Part shown: piece after piece, positions 8,389-16,889 of the stretch
Layout of the letters: every line of letters starts with the position of its first letter
Position numbering within the stretch: position 1 is the stretch's first letter
Assembly: GCF_048595755.1 (NCBI RefSeq)
Contig: NZ_CP184360.1
Location: 930,001 to 994,000 of the forward strand
Origin: Luteococcus sp048595755
Lineage (GTDB): Bacteria > Actinomycetota > Actinomycetes > Propionibacteriales > Propionibacteriaceae
Direction: 5' to 3'
Length of the DNA: 64,000 nucleotides
Made by a program: the position numbers and the translations under genes
The notes under the pieces: model-generated
Told to the model about the DNA's origin: nothing
The model's database searches: none
The model's input: only the letters and a program-made list of their open reading frames with translations

Positions 8389-9975
8389 TCAGGGCTTGCC
8401 GTGGTCGACGGGCAGGAACTGGGTCTTGTCCCACGGGAAGTTCTTCAAGACCATGTAGTCCGGCGTGCCGCCCAGGATCTCGTCCCAGGGATTCTTGCCG
8501 GTCTTGGCCTGCACGCCATACCCGCTCTCGGTGGGGATGGCCACCGCACCCGACTTGTCGGTGATGATGAAGCCGTAGGTCTGGGCGGCCTCGGCGATCA
8601 TGCGTGCCATCGGCGTCAGGTCGTACTTGTCCAGGTCGAGGTTCGGGTCCAGACGCAGGCGCTGGCCCTCCCGGATCAGGCCCTTGCTCTGCGGGGCACC
8701 GTCCGAGCGCTGCGCCGGCCAGGAGATCTGGTCATGGGGGGCCGGGGTGACGATGGCCAGCGAGAGGGCGTGGTTGATCTTTCCGCGACGCACGTCCTCC
8801 AGGGTGACCATGCCACCGGCAAGCGCGATGTTGGTGGCGCTGACGCCGTAGCTCTCCTTGAACATGCCACGATTCTTGGAGACGTCGTCCATGCGGCCAC
8901 CCCAGCAGGCCTGCCAACCCTTGCCGGTCTTCTTTGCCTGCCAGAACTCCCAGAGCTTGTCGGTGCTGGGCTGGTAGATGCTCAGCTGCCCGTCCTTGCC
9001 CACTGCGGGGGCCGCGGAGGCGGGCATCGGGACGTTCTTGAAGTAGGCCTCGCCGGTGTAGATGTTGGCCGGCAGGCTGCCCTTGCCCTGGCAGTCCACC
9101 CACTTCACGTCCGTGGTGGCCTGCTCGGGCCCGACGGTCTCCAGGGCGACGTTGTACTGGTGGGCATTGAAGGCGGCGATGCCGCCGTACTTGTCGGAGA
9201 CCTGCTTGGCCAGGTCGGCTGCCTGCGCGCGGCTGTTGCTGGCCAGGGGCGCCTTGGAGATGTCCTCGAACCAGAAGCTGTTGGGGGCGAAACCGACGGC
9301 GCGTCCGCTCCGGTTGACGTGGCCGGTAGCCTGCACCCGGGCACCGGAGGGGCTGGGCGTTTGGCTGGCCTTCGGGCTGCTCTGCTGCTCGGGCGACATG
9401 ATCGGATCGGTGCTGTCACCGGGGCCGCTCTCCACCCGCAGTGCGCTCACCAGGGGATGGTTGACGTCGCCACCCAGGTCCAGGTCGAGCGTGCCGTCGG
9501 TGACCTCCACCTTGAACTGGTGGCGGAAGGCCGAGGCATGCCCCACTGCCGCGTAGATGTCCAGGTCCGAGGCGGCGCGACGACCCTCGGCGTCCACGTG
9601 GAAGATGCGCTCGCCGGGCTTGGTGAAGTAGTCCTCGGCGGCGTACAGGCTGACGGTGTAGGTGCCCTTCTCGGGCACCGGGATGCGGTAGGAGTGCTCC
9701 CCCCACACATTGGTGGTGAAGGCCTCAGGGGTCTTGGCGCCCTTGATGGGCTTGCCCTGGAGCTTGTTGGAGAAGCCGCTGCCACCCTCCAGACCGGCGC
9801 GGCTGCGCCAGGTGCCGTCCTGCTGGTCGGTCACGTCCTTGTCGGCTGCAACAGTTTGGAAATTGAAGGAATCCACACCGCAGGCAGGCGAGAGTGCCAA
9901 CAGCAGGACGGAGCACACGGTGGCGCTGGTGAGGCTCACAGCTCGGCGCGCGAGTGACTGCACAAGTATCTCCAT
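8389..9975 (-). CDS. Secreted malectin-domain protein, possible lipoprotein
   Basis: Exported protein of 528 residues. The N-terminus has an Arg-containing n-region and a hydrophobic core ending at LALSPAC, so C32 could be lipidated although the lipobox is not canonical. Residues about 36-185 look like a malectin-type carbohydrate-binding domain (VYAAEDYF-like strand YAAEDYFTKPGERIFHV; DLDLGGDVNHPLVSALRV). A Ser/Pro/Gln linker (about 186-210) leads to a C-terminal domain with WGGRMDDVS and HALSLAIV motifs that I know only as a conserved secreted actinobacterial region of unknown activity. It is divergent from the flippase gene, so a role in binding or modifying the exopolysaccharide is plausible but inferred. 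Confidence 0.75.
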   Translation of the reverse strand: MEILVQSLARRAVSLTSATVCSVLLLALSPACGVDSFNFQTVAADKDVTDQQDGTWRSRAGLEGGSGFSNKLQGKPIKGAKTPEAFTTNVWGEHSYRIPVPEKGTYTVSLYAAEDYFTKPGERIFHVDAEGRRAASDLDIYAAVGHASAFRHQFKVEVTDGTLDLDLGGDVNHPLVSALRVESGPGDSTDPIMSPEQQSSPKASQTPSPSGARVQATGHVNRSGRAVGFAPNSFWFEDISKAPLASNSRAQAADLAKQVSDKYGGIAAFNAHQYNVALETVGPEQATTDVKWVDCQGKGSLPANIYTGEAYFKNVPMPASAAPAVGKDGQLSIYQPSTDKLWEFWQAKKTGKGWQACWGGRMDDVSKNRGMFKESYGVSATNIALAGGMVTLEDVRRGKINHALSLAIVTPAPHDQISWPAQRSDGAPQSKGLIREGQRLRLDPNLDLDKYDLTPMARMIAEAAQTYGFIITDKSGAVAIPTESGYGVQAKTGKNPWDEILGGTPDYMVLKNFPWDKTQFLPVDHGKP

Positions 9976-10188
9976 GGGGACTCGACCGATGAATGGTTAC
10001 TGCTCGAACAGGCCAGTCGGCAGACTGCCGGACTGGCGTCCCAATGGTCGCATGAAAGAGGTGAAGCTTAACAATCTCAGCAGTCGTTCAGTTTTCAAAG
10101 TACCTAGTGGGAGCGTCCAAGCTGTGGAAACCATGAGTGTCGGCCGGGTGTGAACCCGCTGCCGGGGGTTCTTTGCTGATGCCGCGGT

Positions 10189-10194
10189 TAGCAT
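10189..10194 (+). promoter_or_regulatory. Candidate -10 element for the flippase gene
   Basis: TAGCAT lies 29 bp upstream of the flippase ATG in the 247-bp divergent interval 9976-10222, with GGGGGAG as ribosome-binding site just before the start. No convincing -35 is seen. The rest of the interval must also hold the promoter for the malectin protein. Confidence 0.35.
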
Positions 10195-10222
10195 TTGGAC
10201 GCTGGACAATCTCGGGGGAGTC

Positions 10223-11944
10223 ATGACTGCAGAAGATCATTCGCGCAGGGCGGCCAACGCGCCCTCGTCGGGGCACGCCACGCCCGACGAGGTGGCCTCG
10301 CGCCGCGCTGCCACGATGGCTGGCGGCGAGGTGCCCGATGCCAGCGCGGGAAGCGTTGCCACCGAAGTCCCGCTCGAGTCAGTGGATGAACCATTGCCGC
10401 AGGAGGACCCGACTCCCAGCGGGACGCCCACCAAGGCGACGGGCCGCAAGGCGATCCTGCAGGGCACCGCCTGGCAGGCCCTGGGCCAGTTCACCCCGCT
10501 GCTCATCAACCTGGCCCTGACGCCCTTCATCATCTCCGGCCTGGGCCAGACCATCTACGGCATCTTCCTGGTGGCCGTCGCGGTGCAGCTGTTCATCGCC
10601 GCCCTCGACGGCGGCGTGGCGGCCAGCTCCGCCCGCTACTTCACCATCCTGGTGGGCAAGGGCGACACCGCCGGCATGACGCGGCTGCTGACCACCCTGC
10701 TGGGCTTCTCGGCCATCACCTCGACGATCCTGTTCAGCTTCACCTGGTACTTCGCACCCCAGTTGATGGGATTCTTCCCCGCCACCGCGGCAGACCCGGA
10801 GGGGTCGGTCTTCCTGCTGCGCTCCATGGCCGTCATCATCGTGATCAGCCAGCTGCGCGGTGGCTTCCAGCAAGTGGTGTGGGCCCACGGCACCTTTGCC
10901 TGGAACTCGCTGGCCACCTTCCTGGGCCACATGATCTACGTGGTGGGCATGATCTCGACGATCCACTTCGGCTGGGGCCTGCACGGCATCGCCTGGACCC
11001 AGCTGGCCCAGCAGGTGGCGCCCACCGTGCTCATCATGCCGGCCGCGATGAAGCGCCTGGATCGACGCCACTTCCGCTTCACCGACTGGGCCACCGCCAA
11101 GGACTTCCTCTCCTACGCGTGGAAGGTGCAGCTCAGCTCGATCATGAACGTGGTCGGATCGCAGGGCGACATCATGCTGGTGGGTCGCTTCGCCTCGGCG
11201 CAGACCACCCCTTTCGGCGCCGGCAGCAACTTCGCCCAGACCTTGGGCAATGTGCCGATGAATGCCCACGTGCCGCTCCAGACCGCCGTCGGACACCACC
11301 TGGGCAGCCTCTCCGAGAAGGACGCCGCAGACCGGGTCTCGGGCATGCAGTTGCAGTGGGTGCGTGGCGTGTGGGGCTGGGTGGCCGTCGGCGCCCCCGC
11401 GGCGCTGTTCGGCGTGAACGCCTGGCTGAACCTGGGCTCGTCGCTGACCGGAAACGTGGCCTGCCTGGTGCTGCTCAGCTTCGGCATGTTCCTCTTGGCC
11501 CAGGTGCAGCTGCTGTGGGCCCAGGGGCTGGGCCGCAGCGAATTGGCGCTGTGGTACGGGCTGACCAGCACCGTGGTGAACCTGGGCCTGACCGTGATCC
11601 TGATCCAGCCCTTCGGCGCCATGGGCTCGGTGGTGGCCACCGCCATCGGGCGCATCGCCGCCGCCATGTTGCTGCAGGTACTGATGAACCGTCGCCTCAG
11701 CACCAACATCGCCTCGCCCTGGGCGCAGGTGCCGTGGCTGCCGGGAATCTGCGGCGCCTCCCTCTCGGGCCTGGGCGCCTGGGCGGTGCACACCTGGCTG
11801 GTGGGCAGCGTGGTGCCCTACGGTCCGGTGGCGCTGTTCGCCTGCGGTCTGGCAGCCGCCCCGGGCATGGCCTTGTACGGAGTGCTCACCTTCGGCGTCG
11901 AGGGCTCCAAGCAGATGCTGGGCAAGCTGCGGCGGCGCGGCTGA
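10223..11944 (+). CDS. Wzx-like polysaccharide flippase
   Basis: Polytopic membrane protein of 573 residues of the MOP (Wzx/MviN-like) superfamily, which flips lipid-linked oligosaccharide repeat units across the membrane. The first 75 residues are hydrophilic and disordered (Pro, Thr, Ala rich), an unusual extension. About 12-14 transmembrane helices follow from GTAWQALGQFTPLLINLAL. The ATG at 10223 follows GGGGGAG. It is on the opposite strand from, and convergent with, the polysaccharide operon at 12019-19973. Together with the Wzy-like and Wzz-like proteins there it completes a Wzx/Wzy-dependent assembly set. Confidence 0.88.
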   Translation: MTAEDHSRRAANAPSSGHATPDEVASRRAATMAGGEVPDASAGSVATEVPLESVDEPLPQEDPTPSGTPTKATGRKAILQGTAWQALGQFTPLLINLALTPFIISGLGQTIYGIFLVAVAVQLFIAALDGGVAASSARYFTILVGKGDTAGMTRLLTTLLGFSAITSTILFSFTWYFAPQLMGFFPATAADPEGSVFLLRSMAVIIVISQLRGGFQQVVWAHGTFAWNSLATFLGHMIYVVGMISTIHFGWGLHGIAWTQLAQQVAPTVLIMPAAMKRLDRRHFRFTDWATAKDFLSYAWKVQLSSIMNVVGSQGDIMLVGRFASAQTTPFGAGSNFAQTLGNVPMNAHVPLQTAVGHHLGSLSEKDAADRVSGMQLQWVRGVWGWVAVGAPAALFGVNAWLNLGSSLTGNVACLVLLSFGMFLLAQVQLLWAQGLGRSELALWYGLTSTVVNLGLTVILIQPFGAMGSVVATAIGRIAAAMLLQVLMNRRLSTNIASPWAQVPWLPGICGASLSGLGAWAVHTWLVGSVVPYGPVALFACGLAAAPGMALYGVLTFGVEGSKQMLGKLRRRG

Positions 11945-11970
11945 GCCAGCCCCCAAGAAGAGACGGACGA

Positions 11971-12007
11971 GAACAGGGCCTGCACCATCACGGTGCAGGC
12001 CCTGTTC
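11971..12007. terminator. Bidirectional terminator hairpin
   Basis: A 16-bp perfect stem GAACAGGGCCTGCACC with its complement around the loop ATCAC, with further GAGAC/GTCTC pairing outside. It lies between the convergent flippase and GT4 genes and should end both transcripts. Confidence 0.88.
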
Positions 12008-12018
12008 GTCTCGGCCGA

Positions 12019-13299
12019 TCAGGCCCGGGTCTGGCCCCGGTCAGCCGTACCCTGCTGGGCGACGCGCTGCTGCACGCCGGCCAGGAATCGCTGCATGTCG
12101 GCAGCGGTGGTGGCGGTGGTGTAGCCCTCCAGCACCGCCTCACGGCCCGCGGCACCCAGCCGCTGCCGCAGTTGCGGATCGCCGGCCAACTGCTCGATCG
12201 CCTCGGCCACCAGATCGGAGCGGCCCGGGGTCAGCAGGCGTCCGGTGACACCGTCGACCACCAGCTCGCCGATGCCATTGATGCGGGTGGCCACCACGGG
12301 AAGACCCGTGCTCAGCGCCTCCATGATCACCACCGGCAGCCCCTCCTGGAAGCTGGGCAGCACGAAGACGTCGGCCCAGTGGTACTGCTCCAGGATCTCC
12401 TCCTGTGAACGGTTGCCCAGCAGCTCGATGCGGTCGGCCAGGCCACGGCGGTCGATCTCGGCCTGCAGCCGCTCCATCAGCGCACCGGCGCCGACGAAGC
12501 GCACCTGCACGTCGACGCCGCGTTCCTTGAGCTGCGCGACGGCATCCACCAGGATCGGGCCACCCTTCTCGGGCACCAGCCGACCCACGTCCAGGATGCG
12601 CAGCGGACCGTCGTGCTCGCGCGAGGCGGGCACCGGGAAACGCTCCGGTTCCACGCTCATGTGCACGATCTCCAGCCGCGGCCACACCTCGGGATCCACC
12701 ATCCGCATCAACTGGCTGCGGGTGAAGTCGGTGATGCAGGCCACGCCGTCGGCCTGCTCGGTCTTGGCCGCCAGGTCGAAGGCGGTCACCTCTTCGAACT
12801 CGGTGGGGCCGTGCATGCTGAACGACCAGCACCAGCCGGCATCGGGGCCGTCGATGGCGCGGCCCAGCGCCACCGCCAGGCGGGCGATGTCGGCGCCATT
12901 GTTGGCAAAGTGCGCATGCACGTGGCGCAGGCCGCGCTCGCGCATGGTCTCGTACAGCTTGACGGCCTCGGCCAGGTAGAAGACCTGCCAGGTGCGCTGC
13001 TTGAGCCCGAGCTCACCACTGCGCAGGGCCTGCTTGAGGGCCTTGGCGTAGCTCTTCAGCTGGCTGCTGGCCAAGCGGGCATTGCCCAGTGCCAGGGCCT
13101 TCGGATCGTCCTGCAGCACGACGGTGGCTGCGGCCTCGGCGCGCATCACCTCGCTGTGCAGGGTCTTGGGATCGGGCTTGCGGACGCTGAAGGTGTGGAC
13201 CTCGACGCCACGAGCCCGCAGACCCAACACCTCACGCTCGATGAAGACGTGCGAGACGGCGGGGTACTGGCTGACCAGGTAGGCCACGCGTGTGGTCAT
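12019..13299 (-). CDS. GT4-family glycosyltransferase
   Basis: Cytoplasmic GT-B retaining glycosyltransferase of 426 residues. The N-terminal domain starts VAYLVSQYPAVSHVFIEREV; the C-terminal GT4 domain has DVGRLVPEKGG and the EX7E motif in SFQEGLPVVIMEALSTGLPVV, which binds the nucleotide-sugar donor. The ATG at 13299 overlaps the preceding GT2 stop (ATGA). It is the last gene of the eight-gene polysaccharide operon read from 19973 to 12019. Donor and linkage cannot be inferred. Confidence 0.92.
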   Translation of the reverse strand: MTTRVAYLVSQYPAVSHVFIEREVLGLRARGVEVHTFSVRKPDPKTLHSEVMRAEAAATVVLQDDPKALALGNARLASSQLKSYAKALKQALRSGELGLKQRTWQVFYLAEAVKLYETMRERGLRHVHAHFANNGADIARLAVALGRAIDGPDAGWCWSFSMHGPTEFEEVTAFDLAAKTEQADGVACITDFTRSQLMRMVDPEVWPRLEIVHMSVEPERFPVPASREHDGPLRILDVGRLVPEKGGPILVDAVAQLKERGVDVQVRFVGAGALMERLQAEIDRRGLADRIELLGNRSQEEILEQYHWADVFVLPSFQEGLPVVIMEALSTGLPVVATRINGIGELVVDGVTGRLLTPGRSDLVAEAIEQLAGDPQLRQRLGAAGREAVLEGYTTATTAADMQRFLAGVQQRVAQQGTADRGQTRA

Positions 13300-14189
13300 G
13301 ATGCTCCTCGGACGGGATTGGGATTCTGCCGGGTGGAGTCGTCGCGCTCCCAGACACGTCCTGCCCCTGCGCGGGCGGCGCGACGTCGTGCCAGCACCGT
13401 GATGCCCACATAGGCGGCAGCGGCTGGCAACATGCTGGGATCACGACGGATGGCCTGCACCACGGCACCCAGCGTGCCGCCGGTGGTGGCGGAGGCGTCC
13501 AGGCTCTCGTTGTCGAGCTGAGAGCCGGCTAGTTCGGCATTGCCGCGCGCCACTCGGGTGCGCACCTTGAGCAGCGCCTTGGCGGTGCGCGGCACCTGCA
13601 CGGTGAACACGCCGTCGGTGTTGCGACGCTCGTCGGCGCGGAAGAGGCGCTGCACGAACAGGTCATCGGCGGTCAGCTCGGGGAAGGTGCCGAAGCGCGC
13701 CCGGCCGGCCGCGGAGATGCCGTAGACCCCCAGGCCCACCAGGCCGTCACGCACATAGGGGGTCGCGACGAACATTCGGTAGAACTGCCGCACCACCAGA
13801 TCGGCACCTGACAGGTCGAAGTGGATGTGCGGGCTGGCGATCAGCGGCTGCTCGCTCGACAGCTCGGTGACCAGGGCCGTCAGCGCGCCCGGCCCCAGCT
13901 CGATGTCGGCGTCCAGGTAGATGCGGGGCAGCGCGGTGGCCGCCTCGTCGCCGGCATTGAGGGCCCCCACCTTGCCGGGGGCGGGCAGGTCGAGCACAAC
14001 GAGCCGGGCGAAGCGCCCCTCGAAGGCGCGTGCCCGCTCGGCGGTGTCGTCGCTGCACCCATTGGCCGCCACCACCACCTCGCAGGTGGCGCCCATCGGG
14101 TCCTCGGCCAGCGAGCGCAGACAACGATCGATCACGGTGCCCTCGTTGTGGGCAGGGATCACGATGCTGGCAGGCAGGGGCTGGGTCAC
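13296..14189 (-). CDS. GT2-family glycosyltransferase
   Basis: GT-A fold glycosyltransferase of 297 residues. The N-terminal SIVIPAHNEGTVIDRCLRSL strand, the VVVAANGCSDDT nucleotide-binding segment and the metal-binding DADIELG (DXD) are clear. The C-terminus has a hydrophobic stretch (AAAAYVGITVLA) that may anchor it to the membrane. The start is a GTG at 14189 overlapping the previous stop as GTGA, giving VTQPLPASIVIP; longer upstream reading in this frame is the shadow of the preceding gene. Coupled at both ends to its neighbours. Confidence 0.9.
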   Translation of the reverse strand: MTQPLPASIVIPAHNEGTVIDRCLRSLAEDPMGATCEVVVAANGCSDDTAERARAFEGRFARLVVLDLPAPGKVGALNAGDEAATALPRIYLDADIELGPGALTALVTELSSEQPLIASPHIHFDLSGADLVVRQFYRMFVATPYVRDGLVGLGVYGISAAGRARFGTFPELTADDLFVQRLFRADERRNTDGVFTVQVPRTAKALLKVRTRVARGNAELAGSQLDNESLDASATTGGTLGAVVQAIRRDPSMLPAAAAYVGITVLARRRAARAGAGRVWERDDSTRQNPNPVRGAS

Positions 14190-15226
14190 TGGGGGCTCCT
14201 GCGGTAGCCGTAGTGCTCGTCGAAGGGCGCCAGGTCCTTGTCGGCCTGCATGCCGCGCTCCCGGCTGCACCAGGCACCGTCGAAGGTGCGCGAGATCTGG
14301 CTGCGGAAGGCGGCGTAGTCGGCGGAGGCCTTCTCCCCGGAGGGGTAGGTGACGCGGGCCGACTCGTCGCGCAGCCCCTGGGACAGTTCGGCCAGGCTCG
14401 GCACCACGTACTCGAAGGGCTCCTCGGCGAACAGGTCGATCAGCAGACGCACCAGCACCAGGCGGAAGCGGTCGTCCAGGAAGGAACCGCTGGAGCGCTG
14501 GAAGTGACGGTAGGTGGAGATCACGTAGTTGAAGTGGACCACCTCGTCGACCAGGTCGTCCTGCGCGATGCGCTGCGGGTTGCCCAGCGCCTGCGGACGC
14601 AGCGTGGTGTCGAAGATGTGGCTCTCGCCGAACATCTCGGCGGTGTGGCCCATGTGCATGCGGGGCGGGAAGGCGCGCATCCAGTCGCGGCGGGCCAGCA
14701 GTTCCCAGGTGGCGGCCAGGTGGGTGAGGCCGTGTTCGGCATACCACTTGTCCCACACCGGGGAGATGCCCAGCACGTCCAGGTCCCGTTCCATGGCCTG
14801 CTCGTAGCGTTGGTCGAGGGCGCCGGGATCCAGCAGGAAGAGGTCGGCATCGTGCAGCAGGATGTGGCTGCCGCGCGAGGCGTGCACGCCGGTGATCAGC
14901 TGGACGGCGTGGTTGTGGCCCGGGTTCTTCAGGCGGGGCAGCACCGAGCGCTCCGGCTGGGGCAGCGGCACCAGTTCCAGCCGACCCTGCCAGTTGGCCT
15001 GCGCCTTGTCGACGATGCTGCGCATCTGCGGGGTCACCACGTCGGGGATCACCAGGGTCTCCACCCGGTGCTTGGACTGCTGTTGACCGATCACGGCCAG
15101 GGCGACCTCCAGGAAGACGGGCAGGTCACCGGGAACCGGCACCAGCAGGCTGTAGCCGGGGCTTTCGGGCAGTGCGGGGGACCAGTGGGCGAATCGGGTG
15201 GTCCAGTAGCGATCTGCGGGTTGCAT
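14186..15226 (-). CDS. Uncharacterised protein of the polysaccharide operon, possible GT-A transferase
   Basis: A 346-residue cytoplasmic protein I do not recognise. It is built like a GT-A nucleotide-sugar transferase: YSLLVPVPGDLPVFLEVAL near residue 25, a HDADLFLLDP motif near residue 125 that could be a DXD metal site, and conserved-looking MHMGHTAEMFGESH and DDLVDEVVHFNYV segments. There is no signal peptide or membrane helix. The ATG at 15226 is preceded by GAAAGG. It sits between two GT2 genes in the operon and overlaps the downstream one by GTGA, so a sugar-transfer or sugar-modifying role is likely but unproven. Confidence 0.6.
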   Translation of the reverse strand: MQPADRYWTTRFAHWSPALPESPGYSLLVPVPGDLPVFLEVALAVIGQQQSKHRVETLVIPDVVTPQMRSIVDKAQANWQGRLELVPLPQPERSVLPRLKNPGHNHAVQLITGVHASRGSHILLHDADLFLLDPGALDQRYEQAMERDLDVLGISPVWDKWYAEHGLTHLAATWELLARRDWMRAFPPRMHMGHTAEMFGESHIFDTTLRPQALGNPQRIAQDDLVDEVVHFNYVISTYRHFQRSSGSFLDDRFRLVLVRLLIDLFAEEPFEYVVPSLAELSQGLRDESARVTYPSGEKASADYAAFRSQISRTFDGAWCSRERGMQADKDLAPFDEHYGYRRSPQ

Positions 15227-15260
15227 GGCGGAACCTTTCGGAAAGGGATGTGGTGATCTG

Positions 15261-16232
15261 TCAGCGCTGGTTGGTGTCACGGCCGGTGGCGCGGTCGGCG
15301 GCCAGCAGACGGCGCTGCCAGAAGCGTCCGGTGGGCGGCAGCAACCTCATGCTGAGGGCCTTGGCCTGCACCTTGCGGTCGTGGGGGGTCAGGGCCGCCG
15401 CCTCGATGAAGGACTGGCGGGCGGTGGCGTAGTCACCGCGACGCAGGGCGTCGTCGGCACGTCGCCCCATGGCACGGGGATTGCCCGTGTTGCGGCGTCG
15501 CTCCAGGTAGTCACGCTCGTCGGGGCCGAGGGTGGCGGCGAACTCCTGCTCGAAGTCGGCCAGCATCTTTTCCTCGGCCTGCAGCACGGCGTCCACATTG
15601 GTCATGGCCGAGCCGGGGGTCCACCGGTAGAGGGCGTGCGGTTCGGTCTGGGTGCGCACCTGCCAGCCGGAATGGATGGCACGCAGCCACAACTGCCAGT
15701 CCTCGTTGTAGCGCAGCCCCGCGGTCATGCCGCCCAGTTCCTCCCACATGGCACGCGGCATCAGGGTGAAGATCGAGACGAAGTTGGCCTCCAGGATGCC
15801 CAGTCGCTGCCGCTCGGCAGGGACCCTTCCCCAGGGCAGCACACGGCGCTTGGGATCGATGCCGCCGGCGGTGAGCAGGTAGGCCTCGCAGGTGACGAAG
15901 GCGCGCTCGCCACCTTGCAGCAGGGCCATCGCGGCCTCGATGTGGCGCGGCAGCAGCACGTCGTCGGCATCGCACAGCGCGATGAAGTCGCCCTTGGCGG
16001 CGGCCACACCGCGGTTGCGCGCGGCCGAGACGCCCTCACCGGTGCTGTGCACCACGGTGAGCTCGTCGGCGAACAGGTCCAGGATGGCACCCGTGCGGTC
16101 GGTGGAGCCATCGTTGACCACGACGTGCTCCACCTGCTCCCAGGTCTGGGATCGCACCCCGTCGAGGCAGGATCCGATCCACTGCTCGGCATTGCGGGCA
16201 GGGGTGATGACGCTGACCAGTGGCTGGTTCAC
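15261..16232 (-). CDS. GT2-family glycosyltransferase
   Basis: GT-A glycosyltransferase of 323 residues. The sequence opens VSVITPARNAEQWIGSCLDGV, followed by HVVVNDGSTDRT (nucleotide binding), ALCDADDVLLPRH (DXD), and RYNEDWQLWLRAI carrying the ED catalytic-base motif of inverting GT2 enzymes. The last 70 residues form a basic helical tail (ARQSFIEAAAL). It follows the acyltransferase gene by 99 bp and precedes the unknown 346-residue protein by 34 bp in the same operon. Confidence 0.92.
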   Translation of the reverse strand: MNQPLVSVITPARNAEQWIGSCLDGVRSQTWEQVEHVVVNDGSTDRTGAILDLFADELTVVHSTGEGVSAARNRGVAAAKGDFIALCDADDVLLPRHIEAAMALLQGGERAFVTCEAYLLTAGGIDPKRRVLPWGRVPAERQRLGILEANFVSIFTLMPRAMWEELGGMTAGLRYNEDWQLWLRAIHSGWQVRTQTEPHALYRWTPGSAMTNVDAVLQAEEKMLADFEQEFAATLGPDERDYLERRRNTGNPRAMGRRADDALRRGDYATARQSFIEAAALTPHDRKVQAKALSMRLLPPTGRFWQRRLLAADRATGRDTNQR

Positions 16233-16331
16233 GGCTGCTCCTCCTTGATTGTTCCGACGTGGTTGATCAGGTGGCGGGTGTCCTGCGGGAACCGATGGCG
16301 TGGTTCGCGAGGAATGGTCGTGGTTGGTGGA

Positions 16332-16889
16332 TCACTGGCTGGCGGGGTGGCGGTGGCCGAGCACCCGGGCGGGGACGCCACCGACGATGGCATTGGCGGG
16401 AACCTCGCCCCGCACCACGGCATTGGCCGCGACGACGGCACCGTCGCCGATCCGCGCACCGGGCAGGATCACCGCCCCGGCGCCGATCCACACGTCGTCG
16501 CCGATCAGCACGCCGTCGCCCTCCCACGGCTGTGAGGTGATGGGGCTGCCCAGCGCGGTGGCGTGGTTGCTGCCGACGATGGTGATGTGCTGGCTGATCA
16601 GGCAGTCGCTGCCGATGATGATCGGGGCGCCCGCGGTGCGGATGTTGTTGAACTCGCCGATGTAGGTGCGCTCACCCACCTCCAGGCGGGAACCATCCAG
16701 CCCGCCGCCGTCGGTGACGGCCAACACGGTGGGGCCGAAGATGGCCACCTGGTTGCCCAGCTTCACGCGCGACGGGCTGCCGGCGAACTTCACCCCGTTG
16801 TTCACCATGGCCTTGCGATTGGTGGCGCGCAGCCGGGCCAGGGCGACGGGTCCGTCGACCACGGCGCGGGCCAGGTCCTTGAGGATCAT
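16332..16889 (-). CDS. Left-handed beta-helix acyltransferase
   Basis: A 185-residue member of the hexapeptide-repeat (LbH) O-acetyltransferase family. Residues about 45-180 are hexapeptide repeats (IIIGSDCLISQHITIVG, GVLIGDDVWIGAGAVILPGARIGDG, VVAANAVVRGEVPANAIVGGVPARV), ending in the diagnostic GGVPARVL. The likely role is acetylating or otherwise acylating sugars of the polysaccharide using acetyl-CoA. The ATG at 16889 overlaps the Wzy-like stop as ATGA, so the start is secure. Confidence 0.9.
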   Translation of the reverse strand: MILKDLARAVVDGPVALARLRATNRKAMVNNGVKFAGSPSRVKLGNQVAIFGPTVLAVTDGGGLDGSRLEVGERTYIGEFNNIRTAGAPIIIGSDCLISQHITIVGSNHATALGSPITSQPWEGDGVLIGDDVWIGAGAVILPGARIGDGAVVAANAVVRGEVPANAIVGGVPARVLGHRHPASQ

